From positions 1-41,512 of the forward strand of contig JANXUP010000057.1 of NCBI GenBank assembly GCA_025356175.1: a stretch of 41,512 nucleotides of DNA, in the 5' to 3' direction. A program made the position numbers and the translations under genes. The DNA is from Sphingomonadaceae bacterium (lineage in GTDB: Bacteria; Pseudomonadota; Alphaproteobacteria; Sphingomonadales; Sphingomonadaceae). The notes below the pieces were generated by a model. The model saw nothing but the letters and a program-made list of their open reading frames with translations. It did not search any database and had not been told where the DNA came from. Below, one piece after another: positions 6,724 to 14,487 of the stretch (position 1 is its first letter; the number at the start of each line of letters is the position of its first letter).

Positions 6724-8862
6724 GTGCGCCACCTGCTTCTCTGCACTACTTTGCTTGCCAGCCCCGCCCTCGCGCAAGCGCCCGACAATGATGGCGATGC
6801 TGCGCAAACCACGGACATCGTCGTCACCGCGCAGCGGCTTAACGCCGCGAGGGAAAAGATCGACCCGTCGATTGGCGCGCAGGCATCGACGTTCCAGCAC
6901 ACCGATCTCGAAATCCAGCCAGGCGGCATCGATCGGGGCCTGGCCGGTGTGTTGCTGCAGGCCCCTGGCGTATCGATGGATAACGACGGCGATGGCGAAG
7001 TTCATATCCGCAACGAGCACGGCAACGTGCTGTACCGGCTCAACGGGATCAACATTCCGCAAGCTTTCCACGGCTTCGGGTCGCTGGTCGATCCGCGGGT
7101 CGCGGAATCGGTCGAAGTACTAACCGGCGCCCTGCCCGCGCAATATGGTTTCCGCACTACAGGTGTGGTCAACCTGACGACCCGCAAGGAATCGTTCGAT
7201 GCCGATGGCGATGTCGGGATCTATGGCGGCAGCAACGGCACTTTTACCCCCAGTTTCACGCTGCGCGGCCCAATCGGGCGGCTCAACTACTTCGTCTCGG
7301 GCAGCTACCAGCAGACCGACCAGGGGCTGGCCAACCCCGAACCGACGCGAAGCGCGATCCATGACCGATCGAAAACCTGGCGCGGGTTTGGCTACGTTTC
7401 CTATATTTTGGGCGACAACGACCGGCTTGCGGTGTTCGGCGGCACCGCCTTGGCCAAGGTGCAACTGCCCAACCAGACCGGGATCAGCCCCGATTACTCG
7501 CTTAACGGCCGCACCACATTCGATTCCGCCACGCTTGACCAGAACCAGCAGCAAGATGCCTGGTTCGGCGTTACTTCGTGGCAGCACTCGACCGACCAGT
7601 TCAATCTGCAGGTTGCCGCCTTCACCCGCTACGCCAAGGCCCGCTTCCTGCCCGATCCCCAAGGCGGCACCCTGATGTTCAACGGCACCGAGTCCGACTT
7701 GACGCAAGTTAGCAAGACGATCGGTTTCCAGGTCGATGGTTCGCTAAAACTTGGCGAAGCGCATACGCTGCGCGCGGGCCTGTTCTACCAACAGGACCAA
7801 AGCCGCTCGAACAGCATCAACCGCGTGTTTCCGGGCGTTCTTAACCCGGTGACGAACAGCATCGATCAGACCAGCGACGTGCCTGTCGTGGTCCCGGTGA
7901 GCGAGCGGCTGACCGGCCGCGATTGGTCCGCCTATGTTCAGGACGAATGGAAGCTGGGCGAAGCAGTCACGATGAATGCCGGGCTGCGCTACGATCATTC
8001 CAAGAGCCAGATCAGCGAGAGCCAGCTCAGCCCGCGCATTGGCCTGGTCTGGACACCTGATACAGCGACCACCGTTCACCTCGGCTATGCCCGCTACTTC
8101 ACCCCGCCCCCACTGGTTCTAATCGGCCAGGGTACGTTGGCGGCCTTTAACGGGACCACCGGCGCGCCGCCAAGCACCGCCTCTGGTCCCATCCGCTCAC
8201 AGCGCGAGAATATGTTCGACGTCGGTCTGCAACACCAGTTTGGCGGACGCCTGACGCTCGGCATCGATGTCTATTACAAGCTCGCCACCAATCTGCTCGA
8301 CGATGCCGAACTTGGCACACTCAGAATCTCCTCGCCGTTCAACTACGCCAAGGCGCGCAATTGGGGAGTGGAGCTCAGCGCCAGTTACGCAAAGGGTCCG
8401 CTGCACGTTTACGGCAACCTTGCACGGGGACAGCAGCAGGCGACGAGTATCGTTTCAAACCAATTCCTGTTCGAACCTGGCGAGATCGCGTACATCCACA
8501 ATCATTACATCTTCACCGATCACTCGCAGAAATGGACCGCGTCGGGCGGTATTCAACTCGACCTTAACGACGGGATCGGCAAGCTGCGTCCGGCGCTCGA
8601 TTTCATCTACGGCAGCGGCCTGCGCGCGGGGGATCCTGTTACTAACATCCCCAATGGCGGCACCCAGCAAAGCTACGTGGTCGCCAATTTCGGGGTGGCT
8701 CAGGTGATCGGCAGCGAGGAGCACGGCTGGACGCTGCGCTTCGACGTGATCAACCTGTTCGACAAGGTGTACCTAGAGGCCGACGGATCGGGCGTGGGCG
8801 CGGGACAACCTGTCTATGGCCCGCGCCGCGGGTTCTTCGTGGGGCTGCGCAAGTCGTTCTAG
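6724..8862 (+). CDS. TonB-dependent outer-membrane receptor
   Basis: A 712-aa receptor. Signal peptide about 1-17 (HLLLCTTLLASPALA), then a TonB-box-like DIVVTAQR at about residues 31-38. A plug domain follows (around GVSMDNDGDGEVHIRNEHG to GVVNLTTRKES), and then a 22-strand-type barrel with Phe at the C-terminus (FFVGLRKSF), the usual BAM signal. It imports a ligand across the outer membrane using TonB energy; the substrate is not evident and no periplasmic or inner-membrane partner lies beside it. The start codon is GTG with a weak AGAGA ahead. A TetR-like dyad lies upstream, so ligand-controlled expression is plausible. Confidence 0.93.
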   Translation: MRHLLLCTTLLASPALAQAPDNDGDAAQTTDIVVTAQRLNAAREKIDPSIGAQASTFQHTDLEIQPGGIDRGLAGVLLQAPGVSMDNDGDGEVHIRNEHGNVLYRLNGINIPQAFHGFGSLVDPRVAESVEVLTGALPAQYGFRTTGVVNLTTRKESFDADGDVGIYGGSNGTFTPSFTLRGPIGRLNYFVSGSYQQTDQGLANPEPTRSAIHDRSKTWRGFGYVSYILGDNDRLAVFGGTALAKVQLPNQTGISPDYSLNGRTTFDSATLDQNQQQDAWFGVTSWQHSTDQFNLQVAAFTRYAKARFLPDPQGGTLMFNGTESDLTQVSKTIGFQVDGSLKLGEAHTLRAGLFYQQDQSRSNSINRVFPGVLNPVTNSIDQTSDVPVVVPVSERLTGRDWSAYVQDEWKLGEAVTMNAGLRYDHSKSQISESQLSPRIGLVWTPDTATTVHLGYARYFTPPPLVLIGQGTLAAFNGTTGAPPSTASGPIRSQRENMFDVGLQHQFGGRLTLGIDVYYKLATNLLDDAELGTLRISSPFNYAKARNWGVELSASYAKGPLHVYGNLARGQQQATSIVSNQFLFEPGEIAYIHNHYIFTDHSQKWTASGGIQLDLNDGIGKLRPALDFIYGSGLRAGDPVTNIPNGGTQQSYVVANFGVAQVIGSEEHGWTLRFDVINLFDKVYLEADGSGVGAGQPVYGPRRGFFVGLRKSF

Positions 8863-8939
8863 GCGGCTTGCAACGACCCGCAGGCACACCATATTCGGAT
8901 CAATTCCGGCGACAACACCCCGCCGACGTGGATAGTCCC

Positions 8940-9638
8940 ATGATCGAAGTCCGTTCCTTTGCCAGTCTCGGCCATGCCGATCACGGCTGGCTTAATGCCG
9001 TCCATCATTTCAGCTTCGCCAATTACCATGACTCGGCCCGGATGGGCTGGGGCGCCTTGCGCGTATGGAACGACGATACGATTGCATCGCAGAGCGGTTT
9101 TCCCCCGCATCCGCATCGCGACATGGAGATCATCACCTTCGTGCGCAGCGGCGCAATTACGCACCAAGACAGCTTGGGCAACAAAGGCCGGACCGGTGCC
9201 GGCGACGTCCAGGTGATGAGCGCCGGGACCGGGATCACGCATGCCGAATTCAACGTGGAGGATGAGCCCACCTCCCTCTTCCAGATCTGGATCGAGACCG
9301 ATCGGCAGGGCGATGCGCCGCGCTGGGGTCAGCGCGAGTTTCCCCGGGAGACCCGGGCCGGGCGCTGGGAAGTGGTCGCGAGCAGTTTGCCCGAAGCAGA
9401 TGATGCCTTGCTGATCCGCGCCGATGCGAAGGTGCTGGCGGCAACGCTCAAAGCCGGTGAAACTATCGCGCTGCCGCTCGATCCGCAGCGCCACCAGTAT
9501 CTGGTCGCGGTCGGCGGCGAGATCGACGCCAATGGCCAGCGCGCCGCATCGCGAGATGGCGTGGCGATCACCGGCGAAGCGCTGCTTACCGTAACCGCGC
9601 TGGCGGACACCGAATTGGTCCTGGTCGATAGTCGCTGA
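8940..9638 (+). CDS. Pirin-family bicupin protein
   Basis: A 232-aa pirin. The N-terminal cupin carries the family metal site in GFPPHPHRDMEIITF (His, His) and GTGITHAEFN (His, Glu). The C-terminal cupin is more degenerate, as usual. Family knowledge: bacterial pirins such as YhhW can act as quercetin 2,3-dioxygenases, others bind partner enzymes; the role here is open. I chose the ATG at 8940 (MIEVRSFASLGHADHGW) since conserved pirin sequence begins there; an upstream in-frame ATG at 8868 would add 24 residues without family similarity. It starts 78 bases after the TonB receptor. Confidence 0.9.
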   Translation: MIEVRSFASLGHADHGWLNAVHHFSFANYHDSARMGWGALRVWNDDTIASQSGFPPHPHRDMEIITFVRSGAITHQDSLGNKGRTGAGDVQVMSAGTGITHAEFNVEDEPTSLFQIWIETDRQGDAPRWGQREFPRETRAGRWEVVASSLPEADDALLIRADAKVLAATLKAGETIALPLDPQRHQYLVAVGGEIDANGQRAASRDGVAITGEALLTVTALADTELVLVDSR

Positions 9639-9824
9639 CCGGCCGGCCCAAACGGGCCAAGGTTAGGGCTAACGAATAATTACCATATTTCGCTTAGTCC
9701 GGCCTGATGACGAACGCGACCATGCCCGGCTGCCTCGAACAGCGCCTTCCGTGTCCAGCGCGGAAGGGGTTGTTTTTGCTCGCCAATTGTACTTGGCACG
9801 CGGATCATGACGAGGTAGCTGCTG

Positions 9825-12131
9825 ATGTGGCCTTTCAACCGTAAGCCCAAGCAGAAAAAACGTCCGACGCGGTTGCGGATATTCGCTTGGGCGCTGATCA
9901 TTGCCGGATTCGGCGTTTGGCAACAGGCGTTCATGCCGCTCGAGGATATCTTTCGAGGTGGACGCAACTACCTGCGTGCCAAACCTGCCGATGGGCGTGT
10001 GGTTGTGGTGGCGATCGATGAACGGTCAATCCGTGATCTTGGAACACTCAACTATTCGCGCATGAACGATGTTGCGATGGTCGAAAACCTGCTCAAGGCT
10101 GGCGCTAGTCGAATCTATTACGACAAGGCTTTTGCGGACCGTGTGGATGAGAAGGGCGATGCAGCATTCGCCAAGACCATTGCCGAAAATCCTAATCGAA
10201 TTTTCCTTGGCGCAACGATCCTGCCTAACAACACCACTGGCCTTAGCGAGATTGTCACGCCGACCAAGCCGTTCGCCGACGTGGCGCAAATGCGTTCGCT
10301 GACTGGCCGCGTCGCACCATTCTCGCTCGCCGCGGATCTCGACTACTCGACCAGTATCGACGGAAAGCTGGTGCCAGGAATTGCAGCCGATATCGCCGGC
10401 CGAAATACAAAGACCGAAGGTCACTTCCGTCCCGACTGGTCGATCCGGGTCAACTCCGTGCCAACAATTCCATATATCGACATTTTAAACGGAAAATTCG
10501 ATCCCAAGAGCGTTGCTGGCAAGGACATCATCGTGGGCAAGACCACGGTCCTGTCCGCAGACTGGCTGCAAGTGGCAGGGCAGAACTGGTTTCCGGCCGT
10601 CTATACTCATGTGGTTGGGGCGCAGACCCTGCGCGTCGGCAACCCGACCGATATTGGCGCTCTGCCTGCTTACCTGGTGGCGATTGCATTTGCCGCATTG
10701 TTCCTGCGCGCGCGCACCCGCCGCCGCGCTGGTTTCACTGTATTGGCGGTGGTTGGTTGCGGTGCGTTCGCACCTTTCCTGCTTGATTCCTATCTTGTCA
10801 CCGCGGACTTCCTCCCGGCTTACCTCCTGTTCGGGATCGTTGCAGTGCGGGCTACCGCCCATCGCGACCTACTCGAAGTAAGCAGGCGCAACGCGGGTAC
10901 GCTGATGCCCAACCTTTCCGCTTTGCGCGAAGAACCGCTGGCCGCACTGCGCCCGGTGATCGCCTTGCGCATCCGCAATTATGCGGCCATCGGGGCCAGC
11001 TTTGCCGAGCCGGTCGAAGACGATCTTATCTCAGAGATTGCCCGGCGCCTTAATGTGCCGGGACATGCCACGACCTATTATCAGGCCGAGGACGTCCTCT
11101 ACTGGCTGGCTCCCGAGCTCAATGCCAACGATCTTCGCGGGCATGTCGAGGGCCTCGCGCGGCTGATCGAAAGCCATTTCGTCATCCGCGAACGCAAGGT
11201 CGACGTGCAGATGGCATTCGGCATCGACATGGACGTCTCGCGGCCAGTTGCCAATCGCATCGGCCGGGCGTTGCTTGCCGCCGATAACGCAGCGAGCAAC
11301 CAGGAATTGGTAAAGTTCAACACCAGCGTCAACGACGAAGACAGCGCGTGGGAGCTCTCGTTGATGAGCGAGCTCGATGCCGCGATCGATAACGGGGACA
11401 TCTGGATTGCTTATCAACCGCAGTTCAATTTGCAGGACGATTATATTTCTGGCGCGGAAGCGCTGGTCCGTTGGCAGCACCCAACCCGCGGTGCCATTTC
11501 ACCAGAAGCCTTTATTCTTCCTGCCGAAGCGCACAATCGCATTAGCCGCCTGACTTTCCATGTCCTTGAGGAGGCGACCCGATCGGCCCGCAAGCTGATT
11601 GCCGACAATCCGAAGTTCCGCCTAAGCGTCAATGTCTCGGCCAACCTGCTTCAGCAGGAGCACCTGCCGTTCAAGATCTCGCAGGTCCTTGCGCGGACCG
11701 GCTTCCCGGCGGGCAACCTTACACTGGAAGTCACCGAATCCGCGCCGTTCAAGGAGCATAACCTGGTTAAGAAGAACTTGTCCGGCATCGCCGCGATCGG
11801 GATCGATCTGTCGATCGACGATTACGGAACGGGTAACGCGACGCTGGAATATCTGCGTTCAGTTCCATGCCAGGAAATCAAGATCGACCGCCGTTTCGTG
11901 ATCGGGCTGGTCGAAAATGCCAGCGACATGATGCTGGTCGAATCAACCATCGTCCTGGCCCACGGGCTAGGACGCCGGGTTATTGCCGAAGGGATCGAGG
12001 ATCCCGAGACGCTTTCGCTGCTGCGGGCGATCGGCTGTGACATCGCACAGGGCTATTACCTCGCCAAACCGATGCAGCTGGAAGCACTTGCCAACTTGCT
12101 CGCCAACGAAGCGAAGGTAAGGGCGGCCTGA
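9825..12131 (+). CDS. CHASE2 - degenerate GGDEF - EAL membrane protein, likely c-di-GMP phosphodiesterase
   Basis: A 768-aa inner-membrane signalling protein. There is one N-terminal membrane helix (about 20-38), then an extracytoplasmic CHASE2 sensor domain with GRVVVVAIDERSIRDLG. Three helices follow at about 280-350, then a GGDEF-like domain (about 370-505) and an EAL domain (about 520-765). The GGDEF signature is lost (the site reads QAEDVLYWL), so cyclase activity is unlikely. EAL residues needed for catalysis look intact: E545 in EALVRW, N603 in NVSAN, E635 in EVTES, D665 and D666 in SIDDYGTG, K686 in EIKIDRRF, plus AEGIED and QGYYLAKP. It should therefore cleave c-di-GMP. Position beside the XrtA exopolysaccharide locus suggests control of EPS production or biofilm, which is inference. 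No ribosome site better than AGCTGCTG is seen before the ATG. Confidence 0.9.
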   Translation: MWPFNRKPKQKKRPTRLRIFAWALIIAGFGVWQQAFMPLEDIFRGGRNYLRAKPADGRVVVVAIDERSIRDLGTLNYSRMNDVAMVENLLKAGASRIYYDKAFADRVDEKGDAAFAKTIAENPNRIFLGATILPNNTTGLSEIVTPTKPFADVAQMRSLTGRVAPFSLAADLDYSTSIDGKLVPGIAADIAGRNTKTEGHFRPDWSIRVNSVPTIPYIDILNGKFDPKSVAGKDIIVGKTTVLSADWLQVAGQNWFPAVYTHVVGAQTLRVGNPTDIGALPAYLVAIAFAALFLRARTRRRAGFTVLAVVGCGAFAPFLLDSYLVTADFLPAYLLFGIVAVRATAHRDLLEVSRRNAGTLMPNLSALREEPLAALRPVIALRIRNYAAIGASFAEPVEDDLISEIARRLNVPGHATTYYQAEDVLYWLAPELNANDLRGHVEGLARLIESHFVIRERKVDVQMAFGIDMDVSRPVANRIGRALLAADNAASNQELVKFNTSVNDEDSAWELSLMSELDAAIDNGDIWIAYQPQFNLQDDYISGAEALVRWQHPTRGAISPEAFILPAEAHNRISRLTFHVLEEATRSARKLIADNPKFRLSVNVSANLLQQEHLPFKISQVLARTGFPAGNLTLEVTESAPFKEHNLVKKNLSGIAAIGIDLSIDDYGTGNATLEYLRSVPCQEIKIDRRFVIGLVENASDMMLVESTIVLAHGLGRRVIAEGIEDPETLSLLRAIGCDIAQGYYLAKPMQLEALANLLANEAKVRAA

Positions 12132-12392
12132 TCGCCGGAAACTGTCGCGGAAGCGGCGGCTGGCACGTCCGGAACGAAGTTCGCTGAGGGCAATATCGAT
12201 CGGCCGGGCATTGCCCCTTCGGGCCGAATCACAGTTTCGCTAAGTAGCTGCCAAAGCTAGCGATTCGTTGCCGCGCCAACGCGCATCTCTGCGCCAGTGC
12301 GCGCCCAAATCATTCCAGACACAATCTACAGCGTTGAAATTCAGTGCAAAATCACTTGCCCCCGGCAATTCTTTATGGTGAATTTTGTCCTA
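12132..12392. other. Intergenic stretch without recognisable gene
   Basis: These 261 bases follow the EAL gene. I find no coding frame with a ribosome site, no T-tailed hairpin and no riboswitch consensus, including no GEMM-type c-di-GMP aptamer. A short GC hairpin around GGCCGGGC and GGGCC near 12200 has no T-tract. Composition becomes AT-rich from about 12340 towards the small transcription unit downstream. Confidence 0.5.
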
Positions 12393-12420
12393 TTGCCTTT
12401 GGTTACTATTTCGTTAAAAT
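12393..12420 (+). promoter_or_regulatory. Candidate sigma-70 promoter of the small orphan unit
   Basis: TTGCCT at 12393-12398 and TAAAAT at 12415-12420 are spaced 16 bases apart in an AT-rich stretch. They would start a transcript near 12427, running about 130 bases to the terminator at 12530-12560. A second pair, TTGACA (12447-12452) and TATGTG, also exists but would place the start after the ribosome site. Confidence 0.45.
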
Positions 12421-12471
12421 GAGCGTTGATCAAGCTCCATCCGAGTTTGACATAAGTTCAGGAGACATCCT

Positions 12472-12510
12472 ATGTGGGCATGGCTTATCAAAGCATTCGG
12501 CGAACGCTGA
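12472..12510 (+). CDS. 12-codon micro-ORF or small RNA with strong ribosome site
   Basis: The frame reads MWAWLIKAFGER and stops at TGA. AGGAG lies eight bases before the ATG, the strongest ribosome site in this gap. The site can fold on itself (AGGA at 12460-12463 with TCCT at 12468-12471), which could hide it. Promoter-like boxes lie about 50 bases upstream and a near-perfect terminator 20 bases downstream, with no plus-strand gene after it. So this is either a tiny amphipathic peptide (two Trp, Leu, Ile, Phe with Lys and Arg) or a non-coding RNA of about 130 bases. I do not recognise it. A leader-peptide role is unlikely since nothing is downstream on the same strand. Confidence 0.35.
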   Translation: MWAWLIKAFGER

Positions 12511-12529
12511 ACGCTTCTCACGAGTTTTG

Positions 12530-12560
12530 AAACGGCCCTGACGCAAGTCGGGGCCGTTTT
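12530..12560 (+). terminator. Strong terminator, probably bidirectional
   Basis: A 13-bp stem (12530-12542 with 12547-12559, one wobble pair) closes a GCAA tetraloop and is followed by T residues; A residues precede it. On the plus strand it ends the small orphan unit. Read on the minus strand it can end the long XrtA operon, whose last stop is at 12586. Confidence 0.88.
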
Positions 12561-12585
12561 CATTTGCGGGTATTGGTTTGTAGGT

Positions 12586-14478
12586 TCAGCCGACCAAAGC
12601 GCTGAGCGAGCGGTCCAGCATCAACAGCTGCCACAGCAGCCTGCCGTGATCGGCTCGGCCGGAGATATGATCGTCGGCGACTTTGCCCAGCGCCTTGGCA
12701 TCGAACCACCCGGTCCTGGCCAGCGCGGCGCTTGAACTGATCGCTCGCGCGCTGCTCGCCAGCGGCCCGCGAAACCATTGCGCAATCGGCATGACGAAGC
12801 CCTGCTTGGGCCGATAGAGCACCTGCTCGGGCAGATAGCGCTCCATAGTCTTCTTGAGCAGCCACTTGCCTTCGCCGCGCCGCGTCCTGAGGCCTTCGGG
12901 TAGGGCGGCGGCGAATTCGATCAGTCGGTGGTCTAGCAGCGGTTCGCGCGCCTCGAGACTCACCGCCATGCTGGTACGATCGACCTTGGTCAGGATATCG
13001 CCTGGGAGCCAGAACTTGAGATCGGCATATTGCGCCCGGTCGAGCCCCGAGCGGGCCTCAGCCCGGCGCATTGTGGCTTCGAACGGCTGCTCGGCCCGGT
13101 AGTCGCCGCGCAATTTGAGAAAGTCAGGCGAATAGAGCCTCTGCCGCAGCTCCGGCGGGAGGATCGCCAAGGCGCGCGCGTAGCCCGCTTCGCTGCTTCC
13201 GGCGAGGCTGAGGAGCGTCGTCTTGGCGCGCAGCGGCCGCGGGGCCCAATCCGCCTTGGGGTAAGCCGCCCCCAGGCCGCCCAACAGCGGCCCGCGCAAG
13301 CCTTGCGGCAACAGGCCGCGGAGCCGGTCTTCGGCATGCTGGAACTTGTGCCGGCGATAACCGGCGAACGCCTCGTCCGCGCCGTCGCCGGACAATGCAA
13401 CGGTCACCGTCTCACGCGCCAGCTGGCAAACGCGCCAGGTCGGCAGCGCAGAAGCATCGGCAAAGGGTTCGTCGAACATCGCAGCAAGAGTGCCGACATG
13501 CTCGAAATCGTCCGGCGAAACTTGCCGCGCATGATGATCGGTACCGAACCTGGTGGCGACGGTCTGGGCGTAAGCGCTTTCGTCCAGCGCGGCGACATCG
13601 AACCCGATCGAGCAGGTCTTGACCGGCGCATTGCTCGCCTCGGCCATCAAGGCAACAACCGCCGAGCTGTCGACCCCGCCTGACAGGAATGCGCCGAGCG
13701 GAACGTCGGCCACCATCCGCGAAGACACCGCTTGGCGCAGCAAGTGCAGCAACTCGGCTTCAAGATCGCTGGCGCGGCCCTTGCGCCGCTGGGCGAACGA
13801 TACGTCCCAGTATTGCTGCGGCTCGGGCAGCGGTGCACCGTGGCGCAGCAGCAGGGTGTGGCCGGCGGGCAGTTTATGCACGCTGTTCAATATCGAGCGG
13901 TGATCGGGAACATAACCCCAGGTCATGTAGTCTTCGATGGCCAGCGGATCGATCTCGCGGCGCAGCAGCGGATTGGCCAGCAGTCCCTTGAGTTCGGAGG
14001 CGAACGCCACGCTGCCATCGCTGAGCGGCGCGTAAAACAGCGGCTTCACGCCAAGCCGGTCGCGGGCGAGGAACAGCGTCCGCGCGCTGAGGTCATAAAT
14101 CGCGAAGGCGAACATGCCGTGCAGCCGGGTGACGCACTCGGGGCCCCACTGCTGCCACGCGGCGAGGATGACCTCGCTATCGCCATCGGTGTGAAATTGC
14201 GCGCCGCTGCCGCGCAATTCCTCGCGCAGCTCGCGGTAATTGTAAATCTCACCGTTGAAGACCAGCATGGCGCGGCCGTCGCTTGAGGCCATCGGCTGCG
14301 GCGATCCGGCAATGTCGATGATCGAAAGACGCAGGTGACCCAGGCCTACTCCTGGTGCGGTCCACACCCCCTGCCCGTCGGGACCGCGATGCGCCATAGC
14401 TGCGCACATCCGCTCGATCCGCGCGGGATCGACCGGCTTTGGCGTTTCAAGGTGATAGATCCCGGTAATCCCGCACAT
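12586..14478 (-). CDS. XrtA-associated amidotransferase (asparagine synthase-like)
   Basis: A 630-aa class-II glutamine amidotransferase. Cys2 (MCGITGIYH) is the glutaminase nucleophile, with AHRGPDGQG and FNGEIYNYRELR in the same domain. The synthase domain carries the PP-loop FLSGGVDSSAVVALMAE for ATP. It matches the asparagine synthase family found in exosortase A loci (amidotransferase 1, exosortase A-associated). Likely reaction: ATP-dependent transfer of glutamine-derived ammonia to a carboxyl group, here probably a uronic acid or other acidic sugar of the exopolysaccharide rather than free aspartate; this is inferred from context. It is the last gene of the minus-strand operon, nine bases after xrtA, and is followed by the terminator at 12530-12560. 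Confidence 0.92.
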   Translation of the reverse strand: MCGITGIYHLETPKPVDPARIERMCAAMAHRGPDGQGVWTAPGVGLGHLRLSIIDIAGSPQPMASSDGRAMLVFNGEIYNYRELREELRGSGAQFHTDGDSEVILAAWQQWGPECVTRLHGMFAFAIYDLSARTLFLARDRLGVKPLFYAPLSDGSVAFASELKGLLANPLLRREIDPLAIEDYMTWGYVPDHRSILNSVHKLPAGHTLLLRHGAPLPEPQQYWDVSFAQRRKGRASDLEAELLHLLRQAVSSRMVADVPLGAFLSGGVDSSAVVALMAEASNAPVKTCSIGFDVAALDESAYAQTVATRFGTDHHARQVSPDDFEHVGTLAAMFDEPFADASALPTWRVCQLARETVTVALSGDGADEAFAGYRRHKFQHAEDRLRGLLPQGLRGPLLGGLGAAYPKADWAPRPLRAKTTLLSLAGSSEAGYARALAILPPELRQRLYSPDFLKLRGDYRAEQPFEATMRRAEARSGLDRAQYADLKFWLPGDILTKVDRTSMAVSLEAREPLLDHRLIEFAAALPEGLRTRRGEGKWLLKKTMERYLPEQVLYRPKQGFVMPIAQWFRGPLASSARAISSSAALARTGWFDAKALGKVADDHISGRADHGRLLWQLLMLDRSLSALVG

Positions 14479-14487
14479 GAGGGGCGC

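Noticed and set aside
9645..9658. GGCCC/GGGCC hairpin after the pirin gene
   Set aside because: Only a 5-bp stem with no T-tract; too weak to call a terminator.
12343..12360. A possible sigma-54 promoter ahead of the small unit
   Set aside because: TTGC is present, but the -24 position reads GC and not GG, so the essential element is missing.
12132..12471. Search for a c-di-GMP riboswitch beside the EAL gene
   Set aside because: No GEMM-I or GEMM-II conserved blocks, and no downstream plus-strand gene to control.
12344..12541. A 65-codon plus-strand frame in the gap before the XrtA operon
   Set aside because: No ribosome site, no recognisable sequence, and it runs into the terminator stem; the short frame at 12472 has the ribosome site instead.
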